Source: Oncomelania hupensis (taxonomy: Eukaryota > Mollusca > Gastropoda > Littorinimorpha > Pomatiopsidae). Taken from it: a stretch of 64,000 nucleotides of DNA. Positions 1 through 12,800 of the stretch are shown here, in pieces. The notes under the pieces are model-generated. The model had not been told where the DNA came from, did not search any database, and was given only the letters and a program-made list of their open reading frames with translations. A program made the position numbers and the translations under genes. The stretch covers positions 54,237,821 to 54,301,820 of the forward strand of contig CM072526.1 of NCBI GenBank assembly GCA_036898135.1, read 5' to 3'. Each line of letters begins with the position of its first letter. Position 1 is the stretch's first letter.

Positions 1-942
1 ATGTTGTATGGAATTGTTGTTGATGTCTTTAACACCCCCACCACCCCAAAAGAAAAAATACCACCCCAAATCTCGCCCTAGTCCCAAATGTATTTCCAAT
101 TAATTGATGTTAAACAATTATCTATCTCCCTGCTTGGGTTTCTTAGGCTGGTGCAAGTGAATGTAAAGTGCTTGAAACTGTGCCTGTGTGCACACCAATG
201 ATTTTTTTTTTGCACAGGTATGAGGTATGAGTGTGTGCACTTGTTGACGTTTTTTCTCCTGGGAGTGGGTGTGTGTTCATGTGTCTACAATCTCTTTGTA
301 AATAGGCAATAAACCAGTGAAATGAAATGGAATTTAGTTTTCACTTTTTTTCCTCCTATGATTCTGTAATATAAACTATTGGGCAAGTACTAGCGTTTTA
401 TTTTCAAGTTTGTGTGTGTTGCTCAAATGCAGTGCACAATATTTTCATACAAGACCCTCTAATAGAACGTTGTTTTGCGACCGACATAAAAAAATGTCCT
501 GAAAACAAAAATCCTAACTCTGCTGCACACCACAGCAAAGGTTACATTTTCACACCTTTGCACATTCCGATGCCATTGTGGAAAAACTGCCTATCTCCGT
601 GTACAAAATCTTTTGTATAATAAAGTGCTTTATTCCAACATGGAGCTAAGCATTTGTTTCCGAAATGACATCGATAGTGATCCATTGTGTGTAATAGACC
701 GTCAACAACAACAGCAGCACACACAAAATAGCAACTGAGACTGACAGGACAGTTCAGTGTTCTGGAAACAGACAGACGTACATGTCTTACATAGTTCAAC
801 AAAAAAAAGTTTCATTGTATCAAAACCATTCAATTTTATTCAGTGAGACTGAATTTTGGAAGAAAATCATATAAAACATTACCCAAGTTCCCAGTAACAA
901 CTGGGAAAATATTGGCATTAACTCTAATTATGCCTCTAAGTT
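1..942. other. No recognisable gene
   Basis: AT-rich sequence with short T, A and TG runs. I found no domain, RNA gene, inverted-repeat termini or long meaningful frame on either strand. Short open frames here look random. Confidence 0.5.
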
Positions 943-1207
943 TTAAGATTCTTGGTAATGCAAAAAAAAAGGTGTGTTTCCGGTAATCCGACCGACCTTA
1001 TTTTTTCCTGCCACTGTGAATAGTGTTGGGACTGTATTCCACTTCAATCTCTTTCTCTCCTCTGGCACATTGTACTGGTTGGATTCAAAGTGGTCGCTGC
1101 AAAGATCGTATTTCCGTTTGTAGAGGTCTGCTGGTGTCAAGCCCTTCTTGTACTTTCTTCTGCAGTATTGCATCCATATTCTGCATCTGTCAGGGGCAGA
1201 CAAAATA
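943..1207 (-). pseudogene. THAP-type zinc-finger exon or fragment (C-terminal half of the domain)
   Basis: THAP domains are C2CH zinc-dependent DNA-binding modules found in host nuclear proteins and in P-element-like transposases. The minus-strand frame shows the second half of the fold: the conserved Trp in RIWMQYCRRK, the Cys/His pair in LCSDHF, then RLKWNTVPTLF, which corresponds to the AVPTIF box ending the domain. The first zinc ligands (C-x-C region) are not in this frame. A T-rich tract followed by AG at 1208-1209 (minus sense) could be a splice acceptor. Alternatively, the adjacent frame reads QYFVCP just upstream, as expected for a THAP domain, so a one-base slip near 1196 is possible. 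Whether this is a host THAP gene or transposon debris cannot be decided here. Confidence 0.6.
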
Positions 1208-2500
1208 CTGTTTGGTGTTTAAAAAAAAAAGGTGTAGCTCTCTACATTGCAGGACAGTGAAATGGTTCGAAAACAACACTGATGTCACCGCCACGACCCC
1301 GTCCAAGCAGACACCACAAACAAACAACTTGCACACGCAGACAGCCCAGACAGGATGACGATTACCAACAGACGTGAAGGGATGAATAACACAACGAGTA
1401 TATATACAACTTCCAAACTATTTATTCATTCAAACCACACACTCATACACATACAACTTTTACACCTGAAAAGAAAATAAAGATGATGAACAATCAATGG
1501 TACAATGGAATGACACGTCAGATGATGATCGATGGTTGCTAACCAACCCAGTCCGCGTACGAAATCGTGCGTAGCCAACGTCCGTTCGCACGTACTAAGA
1601 CAAGAGGGGGGTCAAGTGCATAGGAGGAGGACAACACGAAAAGATCCAACCTGAGTGGGTGTAGTCCCCGGTGCCTCCTTGCAGCGTGGCGGTCCGCGAA
1701 GTCCCGCTGTTAGTATCCTCCCCTCCTTGTTGCCGTAGTCGTTACACGTGCCACCGTTGATGACGATACGTGGCGACGTCCCCGCGTCGACTTGCCACTG
1801 ACGGCGATGATGATGATGATGACGGTGAGACAGCAGTCGCGGCAGTCCTGCCACCGTCGACGTCGCACAGCAGTACACCTCTGGACAGCTTCCACGCGAC
1901 GTCTAGGCCAGGCTCCGACAATAAATGTCACCAAACACCAACGGAAGTGGTGGGGTTGAGGAAAGATGACGATGTGGACGATGGTGAGGTTGTGGGTACA
2001 AAACGATGACAACGCAGACAACAAAGATGGCGATGATGATGACGGTCGATCCACTCGATCGAGTGCCGTCGCACGGCGTTGAAACGACGATGTCGAACGA
2101 TGTCGTACGACTTCGAACCTGTAACAGGCTTGTCGCATTGTTAATATCCTGCTTACTCGCGCCTGTCTAGAAGTGGTCCTCTCAGACGGTAGCTATTTAC
2201 AACCCTTGTTCTGCCTCTTATGTTCCCTGCACGCTGGCTGAACCGCCCGTAGCCAGTTCAGAGAGACGGTCGGTGGCCTTCGCCGTAGCATCGACTACTG
2301 CAGTACTGGCACAAGCATTTAGTGCTCTGATAGAGCTTATACATATTTTAACCAAGCCTATTGCAGTGCTGTACATGTAGCCAGACCTTTCCCCGGCGCA
2401 CTCTCTTATGATTTTGTTATACATTTTAGAAATACATGACAATTGTTCCTCACGCTATTAGAAACTACTTTTGCTCGCTGTGCATAAGTATTTTATGCCT
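1208..2500. other. Non-coding; CpG-rich block at about 1540-2300
   Basis: No credible coding frame. By eye, 1540-2300 is much richer in CG dinucleotides and GATGATGAC-type repeats than its surroundings. It lies on the 5' side of the minus-strand THAP fragment, so a promoter-like CpG region is possible but unproven. The stretch 1408-1440 carries AATAAA-like motifs on the minus strand. Confidence 0.35.
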
Positions 2501-2704
2501 AACAAAAATTCCTGCTGAAACTGAATGTATTTTAAAAACGAGAGAGAGAGACTGCATGCACACACAATCGATATGATACACACAGTAGACACATACAGTG
2601 ATACAAACAAACTGAATGTAAACACACAATCAAACAAAGAGTAAATACAGTCAAGTTTAAAAGGACTTCACAAAACAAAGCAACAAACGAGGCATTTAAG
2701 CAAA

Positions 2705-2804
2705 TTTCAAAGTACAACAATTTACAAGACTAGGGGAAAATAACACGTAATGAAATGTTATGTGTTCGTGGTTTTTTTTTCTATGGAGACATGCATTCAC
2801 TTGT

Positions 2805-2835
<31 letters not shown>

Positions 2836-3313
2836 CGAGAGAGATTAAACATTTAATAACATATCAGTCATCATATCCAAATACAGTGCATGTAGAATGT
2901 GTATTGTGTTTTGCGATAATCTAGTGCATGTAAATAAAAGTCACAAATGGAACTTAACACCATGCAAAAACAATTAATGTTACTCACCAAAATACAGCAA
3001 TTTACAATGAAAAAACACAAATGAGAAAGCATCGCATAGCTAGAGTATGCATGTATGGAAAAGTCGGGTAATATTAAATGGAGTGTATTAGGAAACGATC
3101 GAGACCTTCCAGGGAAACCTTATTTCACACACACACACACAAACACACGCACACACACACACACATATATATCCCGTTTCATATTACCCGACTTTCCCTT
3201 ACAATAATTTACAAAACAGAACAAAACAACACAACACACAAACGTAAACACATGCACACAAAAAAGACCTGTGTTCTTTTTTCAATGGAGACATTCATTC
3301 ACTAATATGGAGA

Positions 3314-3386
<73 letters not shown>

Positions 3387-3520
3387 GGAAGAGATGCAAC
3401 ATTTAATAACATATCTTAGGCATGCCTATGCAGTGAATGTACAATGCATGGTTGAGTGTTTTTCGATATAACTTAGTGCGTGTAGGAAACATCACATAAA
3501 AAATTTATTGTACTCACCCT
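2705..3520. repeat. Diverged direct duplication, period about 500 bp, each copy with a GA microsatellite
   Basis: The stretch around 2705-2960 and that around 3200-3520 share the same order of short blocks: an 'aatttacaa' block, a 'tatggagacat.cattcac' block, a GA run (2806-2847 and 3306-3388), 'aacatttaataacatat', and an 'agtgcatgta/agtgcgtgta' block. The copies are clearly related but much diverged, with the GA tract longer in the second. A MITE separates them. Confidence 0.6.
3056..3199. mobile_element. 144-bp MITE with about 24-bp terminal inverted repeats and TA target duplication
   Basis: The left end begins TGGAAAAGTCGGGTAATAT and the right end is its imperfect reverse complement (ATATTACCCGACTTTCCCT), followed on both sides by TA. 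The interior holds a CA microsatellite (about 3127-3166). No coding capacity. TA duplication and length fit a Tc1/mariner-mobilised MITE; the superfamily is inferred. Confidence 0.65.
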
Positions 3521-3837
3521 CGGCCTCGCTTCCGCGATCCGTCTTCCAATCTTGCTGATGGGGATATATCCTTAATAAATCACCACTATACCTGTCATTG
3601 TCACACAACACGGCACACTGTTCAAGCGATTGAGTCATGAAGACGTATTGCGGTACATACACGGTAACACATCACACATTATATGCACAGTGAAGATGCT
3701 GGCCGGCCGGCTATAGGCTGCGCTACATGCAATTGTGTGCCTATAGCTTGCACCATTAACATTAGCATCACGCGCGAGACTTTCGTAAATTCGCTGCACT
3801 TACAACGGCCAGCATTCAAAAACAAGACGAGTTTTTA

Positions 3838-4165
3838 TAATGTCGACCACATCACCAGAAAGTTCAAACTTTGTACTAAGTGACTTCAAATGGTGAACAT
3901 TGTAAGAAGGATTCAAATGTGTAATTACAATGTACACGTATACACACTCGAAAACGTAAAACCGGTCGACCGGTCCACTGCTAGTAAGCTCACAGTGCAG
4001 GATCGGACAGCTAGTGCCGTCAAATCGACTTAAATATAACACAAACCAAATCGATTTCGTGGTTATAGATTATGCTACCACAAAACACAGATATGGAAGT
4101 AACTAAATGCAAACCATTATCACAATACAAACGATATTTCACATAAAACGATCACTTTTAGTACA
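3838..4165. repeat. Dispersed repeat C, copy 1
   Basis: About 330 bp matching 8313-8630 in direct orientation, most strongly over the block from GTCGACCACATCACC through the 'gaacattgtaagaaggatt' segment, then over the 'aaatcgacttaaatataacacaaa' and 'atatttcacataaaa' segments. Together the two copies bracket the hAT nest and the RAG1-N-like ORF. Identity of the repeat is unknown; it could be part of an LTR or of a larger element that carried the ORF. Confidence 0.65.
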
Positions 4166-5101
4166 CAAAAATAGGATGATGAGCCATACGTTTCCTCATA
4201 GCTGTGTATTGCGGAGAGCGTGGGGTTGGCGTCTGCATCTGGATTTGCCGCGCGCGGCTCCAAGCTTCGCTAAAAATAGCTTGCACATGTTGGCAGAGAG
4301 CACAAATTTTACTCAGGGCTAGACAGGCGTGGGGAACGTCCTCGTACTTCGATATTTATCGGGAAGTTTCCATCGATAGTAAATACGCAAATCCAGAAAA
4401 TTCTCCAATAATATCGCAGGGCTAGAAATTAACTTTTTTCTTTGGGGGCCACCGGGCCCCTTCATTGAAAAATTTGAGGGCCCACAAGCAACTTTCGGGG
4501 CCCAACTTGAAAAATAATGCAAACAAAAAACAAAAGAATTATTGACAATATAATAAGTAGAAAGTACAATTTGTCTGATAATCTAAAATAAAAACAATTG
4601 AATTTTCAATTTTGCTGAGTGATGTCATTTTTATGTGCCTTTTCTTTCACTTTCAAACATTACCAACAAAAAAGGGGAAAAAAAAACACACACACACATT
4701 CAGTGACACACATATTCCAGTGACTAGTGAGCCTGAAATGGCCATTAAACAAAATAGAAAAAAATCAAGTGAGTCTCTTGTATAATACTTTTCAGTTTTG
4801 TGACTGAGTATTGCACAATACACATCATTAAATTTTTAATATGAGTAACCTAACAAAAAATCTGACCTCAATGCACAAAAGTTCAAAACAAAACCATGAA
4901 AGGGAACTAAACTTAACAGTACTCTTCCTGATAAACTAAAACAAACAGATTTTGCATTTTCTTTTTTTTCAATCATCTATTCATATTACACTTATGTGCA
5001 CTTGAGTTAACAGAAGTAAACTAAAAATACAATAACAAAACAAACACACAAAAAAAGAACACAATACTATTACTGTGAGTGAGTCTGTTGCAAACATTAT
5101 A

Positions 5102-5476
5102 TACAGGGTGTTCCAAAAGTCTTGGGCACATTTTGACATTGAATGTTTCCGAAACTTTTAAGGATATAAAAACGCATCTGGTAAATTCAGAAAGCTTGTA
5201 ATCTCAAGTTTTACATGGAATGTTCAAAGATGTTCAATGTGAGCACCATTGGTCACACGACACACATCAAGCCGATAGTCAAATTCTTGCCAAACGCGTC
5301 CCAGCATTTTCTGGTTGAGTAAACGCCATTAATGGGTCTGATAAAAATAAAAAAATCAACAGCTTTACAAAAAACTTAATGTAATTAGCTTTAAAATGGC
5401 ACAACTTTTATCTTACTACCATTCATAATAATTGAGATATGGGGACTTCAAATGTGCCCAAGACTTTTGGAACACC

Positions 5477-5481
<5 letters not shown>
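5102..5481 (-). mobile_element. Tc1/mariner-type deletion derivative, 380 bp, TA-flanked
   Basis: The termini TACAGGGTGTTCCAAAAG and its inverse are near-perfect over about 32 bp, and TA flanks both ends. The minus strand of 5225-5310 still encodes a short transposase C-terminus reading RVWQEFDYRLDVCRV followed by TNGAHIEHL and a stop, familiar from invertebrate mariner-like transposases. The DDE core is gone. It is inserted in the hAT element, so it is younger than that insertion. Confidence 0.8.
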
Positions 5482-6099
<618 letters not shown>

Positions 6100-6347
6100 A
6101 AAAACACAATCCAGTGTACATTCTTTGTATACAAATACATTATGATTTACACAGTGACTAGATCTAAACACAGGCAGAGATCTTTTTTTTTGGGGTGGTG
6201 GGGGTGGGGGTGGGAGCAGATGGACAATGATCAAGTCTTGCACAACCTGACATTCAAATGAAAATCTTCAATGGCATGCACACAATCAAAAGTTCAAAAG
6301 AAAACAGCTAGAAAGGGAACCACATGTCTTGACCCAGCACTGTACTC

Positions 6348-7007
6348 TCAGTCACTGTCAACAGATTCATCTGACTCTGTGCTAGAGTCCTCAGCATCAC
6401 GCTCGCGCTCTCCATAAGGCTGTGTTTGAGGACGCCGAGATCGCTGCCCAGGTGTTGCCCAGTGCTTCAGGGCCTCTGCTGGGTCAAACTGATCCCTCTC
6501 TGGGCAGTGCAGGGAGATTCGCATCAGGTCGTTGAGGGTTTTGTTTGCCAGGCTACTCCTCCATTTATTCTTGATGCGCTTCATCAGGGAAAATCCCCTC
6601 TCACAGTCTGCACTGTGGGATGGGAGAGACAGCACAAAGTCAACAACTCTAAGTGCATTTGGAAACCTCTCTTGCGTCACATTCAGCTCCTTCCAAGAAG
6701 CACTGACAATGTTGTGGTAGCGGCGACCAATTTCAGCACGTACTGCTGGCCATTCAGCCACTGCTGCATCAGTGTCGATGTCGATCTCTGCCTCCTCAAG
6801 GACAACTTTGTACTCAGTTACAATGTCACTCATCTGCTCATCACCAAAAGTGGCCCACTCTTCACTGTGCTTGTCAGGCCAGAGTGAAAAGTTCACAATG
6901 CTTCTGGCGTCTTTCGCTTCCCAAAAATGGGAAAATACGCCATCGCCGATTGTTTTACTATAGCAACTGTATGGCGACGATATGTAGACATACTTTCGTA
7001 CTTGCAA
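6348..7007 (-). pseudogene. hAT transposase, C-terminal dimerisation domain (partial)
   Basis: hAT transposases excise and insert DNA as multimers; the C-terminal domain mediates dimerisation and completes the catalytic fold. This 219-codon frame ends with LPSHSADCERGFSLMKRIK, then KWRSSLANKTLNDLMRI, which matches the hAT dimerisation signature (SxxSA.cER.FS...). A Ser/Asp/Glu-rich tail follows. The usual BED zinc finger and the first catalytic acidic residues are absent. The residues before about 6960 look non-homologous, so the true exon probably starts near 6950. Related host genes such as ZNF862 share this domain, but the flanking inverted repeats favour transposon origin. Confidence 0.8.
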
Positions 7008-7476
7008 AGATGGACATTTTGCGCTTATGTTGTGCCATAGCCTTTTGTTTATTATATTAAAAAGATATTGAAGTGTATATTAAACTTTTGAGTGCAAAAT
7101 TAAAGGGTTTTCGCTTCTTTTCTGTGTTTTTTTTCTGTCCAAATTTAGGGCACCGGTGTGGGTTGCTTCCCTTGGCCCAAATACTAAACTGCCGAGTAGA
7201 GCTAGCTGTAGCAGACGAATTATTTTGCGGGCCAAGCGGGCCCTTCGTTTTTCAACTTTCCGAGCCCGAAATCAACTTTGCGGGTTTTTGGCCCCGGGCC
7301 CCCGCTAATTTCGAGCCCTGAATATCGACTAACGAAAATTATCAACGTTATACAAAGCTTCTTCTAACAACAATGCAAACTCAAATCAAAGGTAAATACA
7401 TTCTATTATTGAATACTTTGCAAAACGAAACGATTAGATCTATCGTACGCGCTTGAGACGTACTTTCGTTCGCGTT

Positions 7477-8055
7477 TCAACGTAACACATTTATACTCTC
7501 ACAAACCCCACTACTGTCAACACTGATGCTTTCAACACTAGCATTTATACTGTCACAAACAACACTACTGTCAACACTGATGCTTTCCTTTTGATTTTTG
7601 AGATTGGCAGCCTTTTTACTTGCCTTTTTTCGTGTACCAGTACTACCTACACTTTGCTCAGAAAACCACTGACACACACTGCAGTCAGATCCATCTATTT
7701 TAGAGTTATACTCGGTCCACAACACTTTTGTGCTATCAGTGTCATCACATGCTGCTTTTAGGAGACCCTGAGACGGAATGTTCCCCTTTTGGTTTACATT
7801 CAGTTTTACCAAGCGAGAACAGCATGAATAACATAATGTTTTGGAGTATGTAGTGCCATTTGCTTCTTCAGACACTTGAATGCCATGAAATCTGTACAGG
7901 TAGGAAGCATAATTTTGGCAAAGCTTAATAGGAGCATGCTTGCCCTTAACTGGCTTTGATCTTCTACCACAAATTCTACACAGGGAGTGCAGTCTTTGTG
8001 TGTGGAGATTTTCAGTATGTTGCATAGCAGCCATTCTCAACTGCACAGCAGCCAT
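7477..8055 (-). CDS. RAG1 N-terminal-domain-like (N-RAG-type) zinc-binding protein, 3' end truncated by repeat A
   Basis: A 192-codon minus-strand ORF. Residues about 25-65 read LCRICGRRSKP, then CQNYASYLYRFHGIQV, then LCYSCCSRLVKL; about 45 residues later come VLWTEYNSK and DCSVCQWF. This order (CRICG, an F-I-V segment, C-x2-C, Trp, C-x2-C) matches the zinc-binding N-terminal region of vertebrate RAG1, and free-standing versions have been reported in Aplysia mobile elements. The fold and zinc binding are inferred; the biochemical role is unknown. A Lys-rich linker follows, then a duplicated Ser/Val segment (SISVDSSVVC and SISVDSSGVC). The last codons, VLR and stop, come from the first bases of LTR-like repeat A, so the original C-terminus is lost. 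Met1 or Met8 (MAAVQLRMAAMQ) are both possible starts. No transposase is seen alongside. Confidence 0.6.
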   Translation of the reverse strand: MAAVQLRMAAMQHTENLHTQRLHSLCRICGRRSKPVKGKHAPIKLCQNYASYLYRFHGIQVSEEANGTTYSKTLCYSCCSRLVKLNVNQKGNIPSQGLLKAACDDTDSTKVLWTEYNSKIDGSDCSVCQWFSEQSVGSTGTRKKASKKAANLKNQKESISVDSSVVCDSINASVESISVDSSGVCESINVLR

Positions 8056-8746
8056 TCTTAATTAACTGACAGATCAAACTAAATATTAATAAACTTTAGG
8101 AAAACCCACAATAACTGTAATACATTACGCACACACACAACACAAACGATACACACACTGTACACACATACACGTAAACGCGGTGGGCCCGGCCCAGTGC
8201 GGCAATGCATGCAACAATTCTGTGCGAGTGCCTGTTGCTGCCACCACTAACGCTAACAAAAAGTTAATTCGCTGGAATTAAAGAGGCCAACAATCAAACA
8301 CAAGAAGCAATGTTATAATGTCGACCACATCACCAGAAAGTTCAAACTTTGTACTAAGTGACTTCATATGGTGAACATTGTAAGAAGGATTTAAAGGTGT
8401 AACTAAACCGCGTATACACGTACACACTACTAGAATTCGCCAAAGCCGGTCGTGTTCAAGTGCAGTGGACGATCAGTACACACGGTCAAATCGACTTAAA
8501 TATAACACAAACGAAATCGAATGTGGAGGTTTACTTTATGCTAACACAAAACACAGATATGAAAGTAACTAAAATGCAAAAGAAGTACCACAATACAAAG
8601 GATATTTCACATAAAAATCAATTCTATAGCACAATGATAGAGAACGATATCCACTGCTAGTATACTCCATATAGCCCAGCCTTTGTTCTAGAGTGCTTGG
8701 CGCGGGCCTGGAAGGGGAGTTTCATGCAGCGCTGATGCCAGGATTG
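8056..8746. repeat. Intergenic region containing dispersed repeat C, copy 2 (about 8313-8630)
   Basis: No coding frame. The block 8313-8630 is the direct-orientation partner of 3838-4165. A short CA-rich tract lies at 8135-8175. The end abuts the left LTR at 8747. Confidence 0.65.
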
Positions 8747-9825
8747 TGTAACGCGTCCCCTATTTTTGCGTTATCTATGTGAGAGTTATACTAACTACTT
8801 AATTTTCTACTGGTACGGGGATCGGGCACGACTTACCAAATTATGGCATGTAAGACATACAAAACAGAACAAGTCTCACTGCCATCCAAAGGCGTCGCCG
8901 TGCGCTCACAAATATGACTCTGAACTACAATTTGTTTCCACTTTTATATACTTTTATTAATCTAGCTTAATACATGTCAACCAAGGAACATAAAACTCGC
9001 ATGCACATAGATTCTAACTAACAAATACAAATAATAGTCAAATAAACTCATTGTTTCTTACCTCATCTTTTAGTTTCTTTCGCCTCTCTTTTCTCCTTTG
9101 AAAACACCATTTTTCACCCTATACTAACAATAATAGAACTAAAACAGCAGTCTAAGTTATGCACACACCCTAAGAACCGACCAAACCTAACTTACTTACC
9201 AACTCACTGATTGACTAACTTTCAAACTAACTTCTGCAACTAAATAACAAAATCACCAGTTAAACAACTACCAAGCAAAAACAACCAATCTGTTGCACTA
9301 TACATTTTATCCTAACTTCTGATACATTCTGAACTGACCACCCTAAGCACTACAAACTGTGCCCGAGAAGGGACCAGAGCTGCTTGGAGCCTTGTAGAAG
9401 AAAGAGATAAGAGAGAGATTCCTTTGTTCACTCTGGCTTTTATACCAATATTTCTGCAGGGGTGCATTTCTCTAGATAAGGTGATGCCTTAACTGCCACG
9501 TGACTGACCCAACCCAAATCCCTGGGACTTGCACCAACCACGAGGTCAGAATTGACCATGCTCTCCACACACAAGAGACCAATGGTTGCAGACCACAGAC
9601 CTACTTGCATGCACATCTTTATGCGTCATACTTTGACCATGCAAATTCTAACTTTCCCCGGCCAGTAACTGCTGACCAAGCGAATATGTATCACACGTGC
9701 TAGGTAACAACTAACACTTCTGCATCTGACTCACTGCTGTATCCAAGCCGAGCTAAGCAATCTTTATAATCATCCCTTACCATTATCTTCCCCTGTGTAA
9801 CTTTCCCTCAAAGGTTATAATTGCC
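8747..9825 (-). repeat. 3' LTR (left copy)
   Basis: 1079 bp, matching 16823-17896 with about four single-base differences and one 5-bp indel near 8780-8795. In minus sense a TATAAAAG box lies at 9437-9444 and AATAAAAG at about 8960-8967. The 67-codon open frame 9500-9703 is a passenger of the LTR sequence, not a gene. Confidence 0.9.
9437..9444 (-). promoter_or_regulatory. TATA box in left LTR
   Basis: TATAAAAG on the minus strand, conserved at 17508-17515 in the other LTR. The position within the LTR and orientation agree with a pol II promoter driving minus-strand transcription. Confidence 0.6.
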
Positions 9826-12800
9826 GCCGGCCTGCGAAGGAGCGTCCTCGCTCCTTAAAAATTAACCATGAAGAAAAAAAAACAAAATAAATCAAAGAGG
9901 TCACGAAGTGACGTTACCAAAGCGACCTGAGGAGGCGAAGTGGCGAAGATGAGGTAAGACTTATAAAATATAAAAATTGCAAAAGAAGGTTGCATGCCCC
10001 AGACGACATAAATAAGCATAAAACAATGAAAAACCACAATTGAATATGTCCCACGGTAAATTACTTAAAATGTCAGGTGCCAAAAACTTTTAAGGTTGTG
10101 AAGTAACACGTAGTGAAGACTGTGGATCCAGCAACAGAAGCGACCAAAAGGGCTATGAGGACATTTGGCAATGAGGACAAATGAGGACTGTCCCCACACG
10201 CCAACCAGCACCTTAAGGCGGTTGCGCGTGAGCGAGCGTAACGAGTATTGACGACGGGCGTGTAGACGTGGGGTTGACAAAGGGACGACGAAGAAGCGTG
10301 AAGTGTAGCCAATTGAAGAATGTGACGTCACCGCACCATGCAAACCTCCGGTGATGGAGAAGTCGTAGTGTAGCGGACCTGGTAGCTAGTAGTTGAATGA
10401 AGATTATGAGTAGTGTCTGAAGGAGGGAGGCCCACATGACGAGGCACCCAGGAGTACGCAGCAGGCGAAGGGGATGGAAGTGTGCATTGAGGTTGAGCAC
10501 ACAAAGGGAATGGAAATGGAGATTACAGAATAGTAGAGGGGAAGAGCTCCAACCTCGTTTAGCGAAAGTCTTTGCTGTCCCCTGTCTGTAATATTGGAAT
10601 ACGGGAGATGACCACAACTCTGGGAGAAAGTGGTATAATGTCTGGTCGAGGGACATAAGGAGAGGTGTTCTCTGCATCTGAAGAAGTGGGGAAGTTGGGG
10701 TACGGGCAAGCAGTCCAAGTGGGTGTACGTGGGAATGAAGGTTGTGAAGATTTCAGACAAAAGGCGAAAGTGGATATCGTGGATTATTGTTGTGTCGGTA
10801 GAAGAGAGATGAAGGAGTTCGTTCAATCGTAGACTAGCTTAAAGTTGACGTGACAAAAAGGTCCAATAAAGCCAAGGCAAAGTAAGACGATGGCTGAAGA
10901 AGGGAGGCATTGCATGGTGTGATGGTGACGGCACGTGGCGAAGATGATGGTCGTCAAGGTATGAAGACATCGACGAAGACGGAGGTAGACGCTCGAAACA
11001 GCGCACATAAAGTCAATATGACACTTTGATCACTGTTTCGAAAGTTTTGTTGGAAAATGTTTGTTTTATAGGTATAATTGGCACAACCACAGCAAAGCGT
11101 CCAAGGCACTGAATATAAATATTAATTACAACACACCAAAATATGTGACATGGTGACACCGTGACGGACATTCTATAACCTGTAAACAACACTATTGAAT
11201 TAAAATCATCACAATATCCTAAAGAAACATGAAAAAAATAGAAAAGCAAACAGTCGATAAACTTGGTCAAAAACGACAAAAGACCAATAAACAATCAACT
11301 ATAAATCATTATACCACCGAAATGAAAAATGTGAACAAAGAAAACATTTAAAGTCAACATGGAAAAATTTGAGCGAAACCTTCAAGAAACATGAAAGAAC
11401 AACAAAAACAGTTAAATTGCAAAACAACCAACTTAACAAGTTTTAGAAAAAAAATTTGAAAAAGGAAAAAAAATTTTACAAAGTAAGGGAGTGATAAAAC
11501 AGAAAGACATTAAATGATGAGCAAACATTGTGGTATTTCAAGGCAACGTTAGAAGGCAAATTGATGAGAGTGATGCTAGAACTAACATGTGTGAAATAAC
11601 AAGTTGTAGTCCGTAAATAAAATATAGGAGGGAGACTGAGATAAACAGATAAGTTAGAAGGAAGGGAGATCCTCACGAGGACGTAACACAAGTAATAGGG
11701 GGAGACAATCTAAGACCAGCACGTACTAAGGAAAGAGAAGAAGAAGAAGAAGAGAGAGCTACAACGTATGCGAGGAGAACGATAACACAATCTGCGCATG
11801 TGAGCGATGCTAGGAGCTACAAGACCACAAGACTAAGAGGTTAAAAGGTCACATCAATGAATGGAAATTCCTATCATGTGTACACAAGGGATGCTGAGTC
11901 TATGTAAAAGAATGGAGGGGAGAAGACAGAAGGGGAGAGAATGAGTAGATCGACAGACAAGAACGGTACCTGAAAGAACGTCATCAACAATAAAATAACG
12001 GGGAAAAAATAATTATGCCTAAAAAGAGATGTCCAATACAAATCAATATACAATAAAAATCTTAAAGAAGATATTTATATAAAAGTGAATAGGAGCATAC
12101 AATGTGGAGCACAACAAAATATAAACCATCATTGATCATTGAGAAAAAAAACACACACACACATAAGATAACGTAAATAGAGAGCAATAATTCAAACATG
12201 ATACACTCAAAACGAGTAAGGTGCAGTGGCCATGATACACAAAACCAATGCTAACAAAATCATGTAAAATTGAGTGCGCATTATGTCGGGCATCTGTGAG
12301 ACTCTTGTCTACCAGACGCAATCCATTAAATATAAACACAGTCCATTAAATATAAACACATAAACGAAGAACTTTTAAGTTAAGTTATAGATACGGACAC
12401 AACATCAATAGTATTGCAAGTACAACATCAAGGTTATTAAACACACAACATCAACGTTATTGCACACACATCTTAAGGTTACAGTGAGCATGAGTGTCAG
12501 TAAATTAACGTGCACACAAAATCGTGTAAAACCCATGACAAATTCCAATGTCATTGACATGCACAGAGAACACATTGGATTAACCCAAATACAACAAGAA
12601 TTGAGTATCATCTCTAGACATTGTAGTAAACTGATCGACAACGTTGATGAACATTGCAACACACTTCTGGAAAATGAAGACATGTAAAAATGATAAATGC
12701 GAATGAGTATGTTGTAGCATAAATAGATACAAATAGAAAATTATGACAATTGTGAACGTTGCATGTTGAAACAATGAATCAAAAAGTTGAACCAAGTACA

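Noticed and set aside
3271..3471. Arg-Glu repeat ORF
   Set aside because: Translation of a (GA)n microsatellite; the same applies to frames at 41832, 43722, 46088, 47206 and 58751.
9500..9703. 67-codon ORF duplicated at 17571-17774
   Set aside because: Lies within both LTRs and on the strand opposite to the element; conserved only because the LTRs are near-identical.
10065..11294. Minus-strand ORFs as further retroviral genes
   Set aside because: Overlapping frames with no recognisable domain and Ser/Leu/Cys-rich composition typical of random frames.
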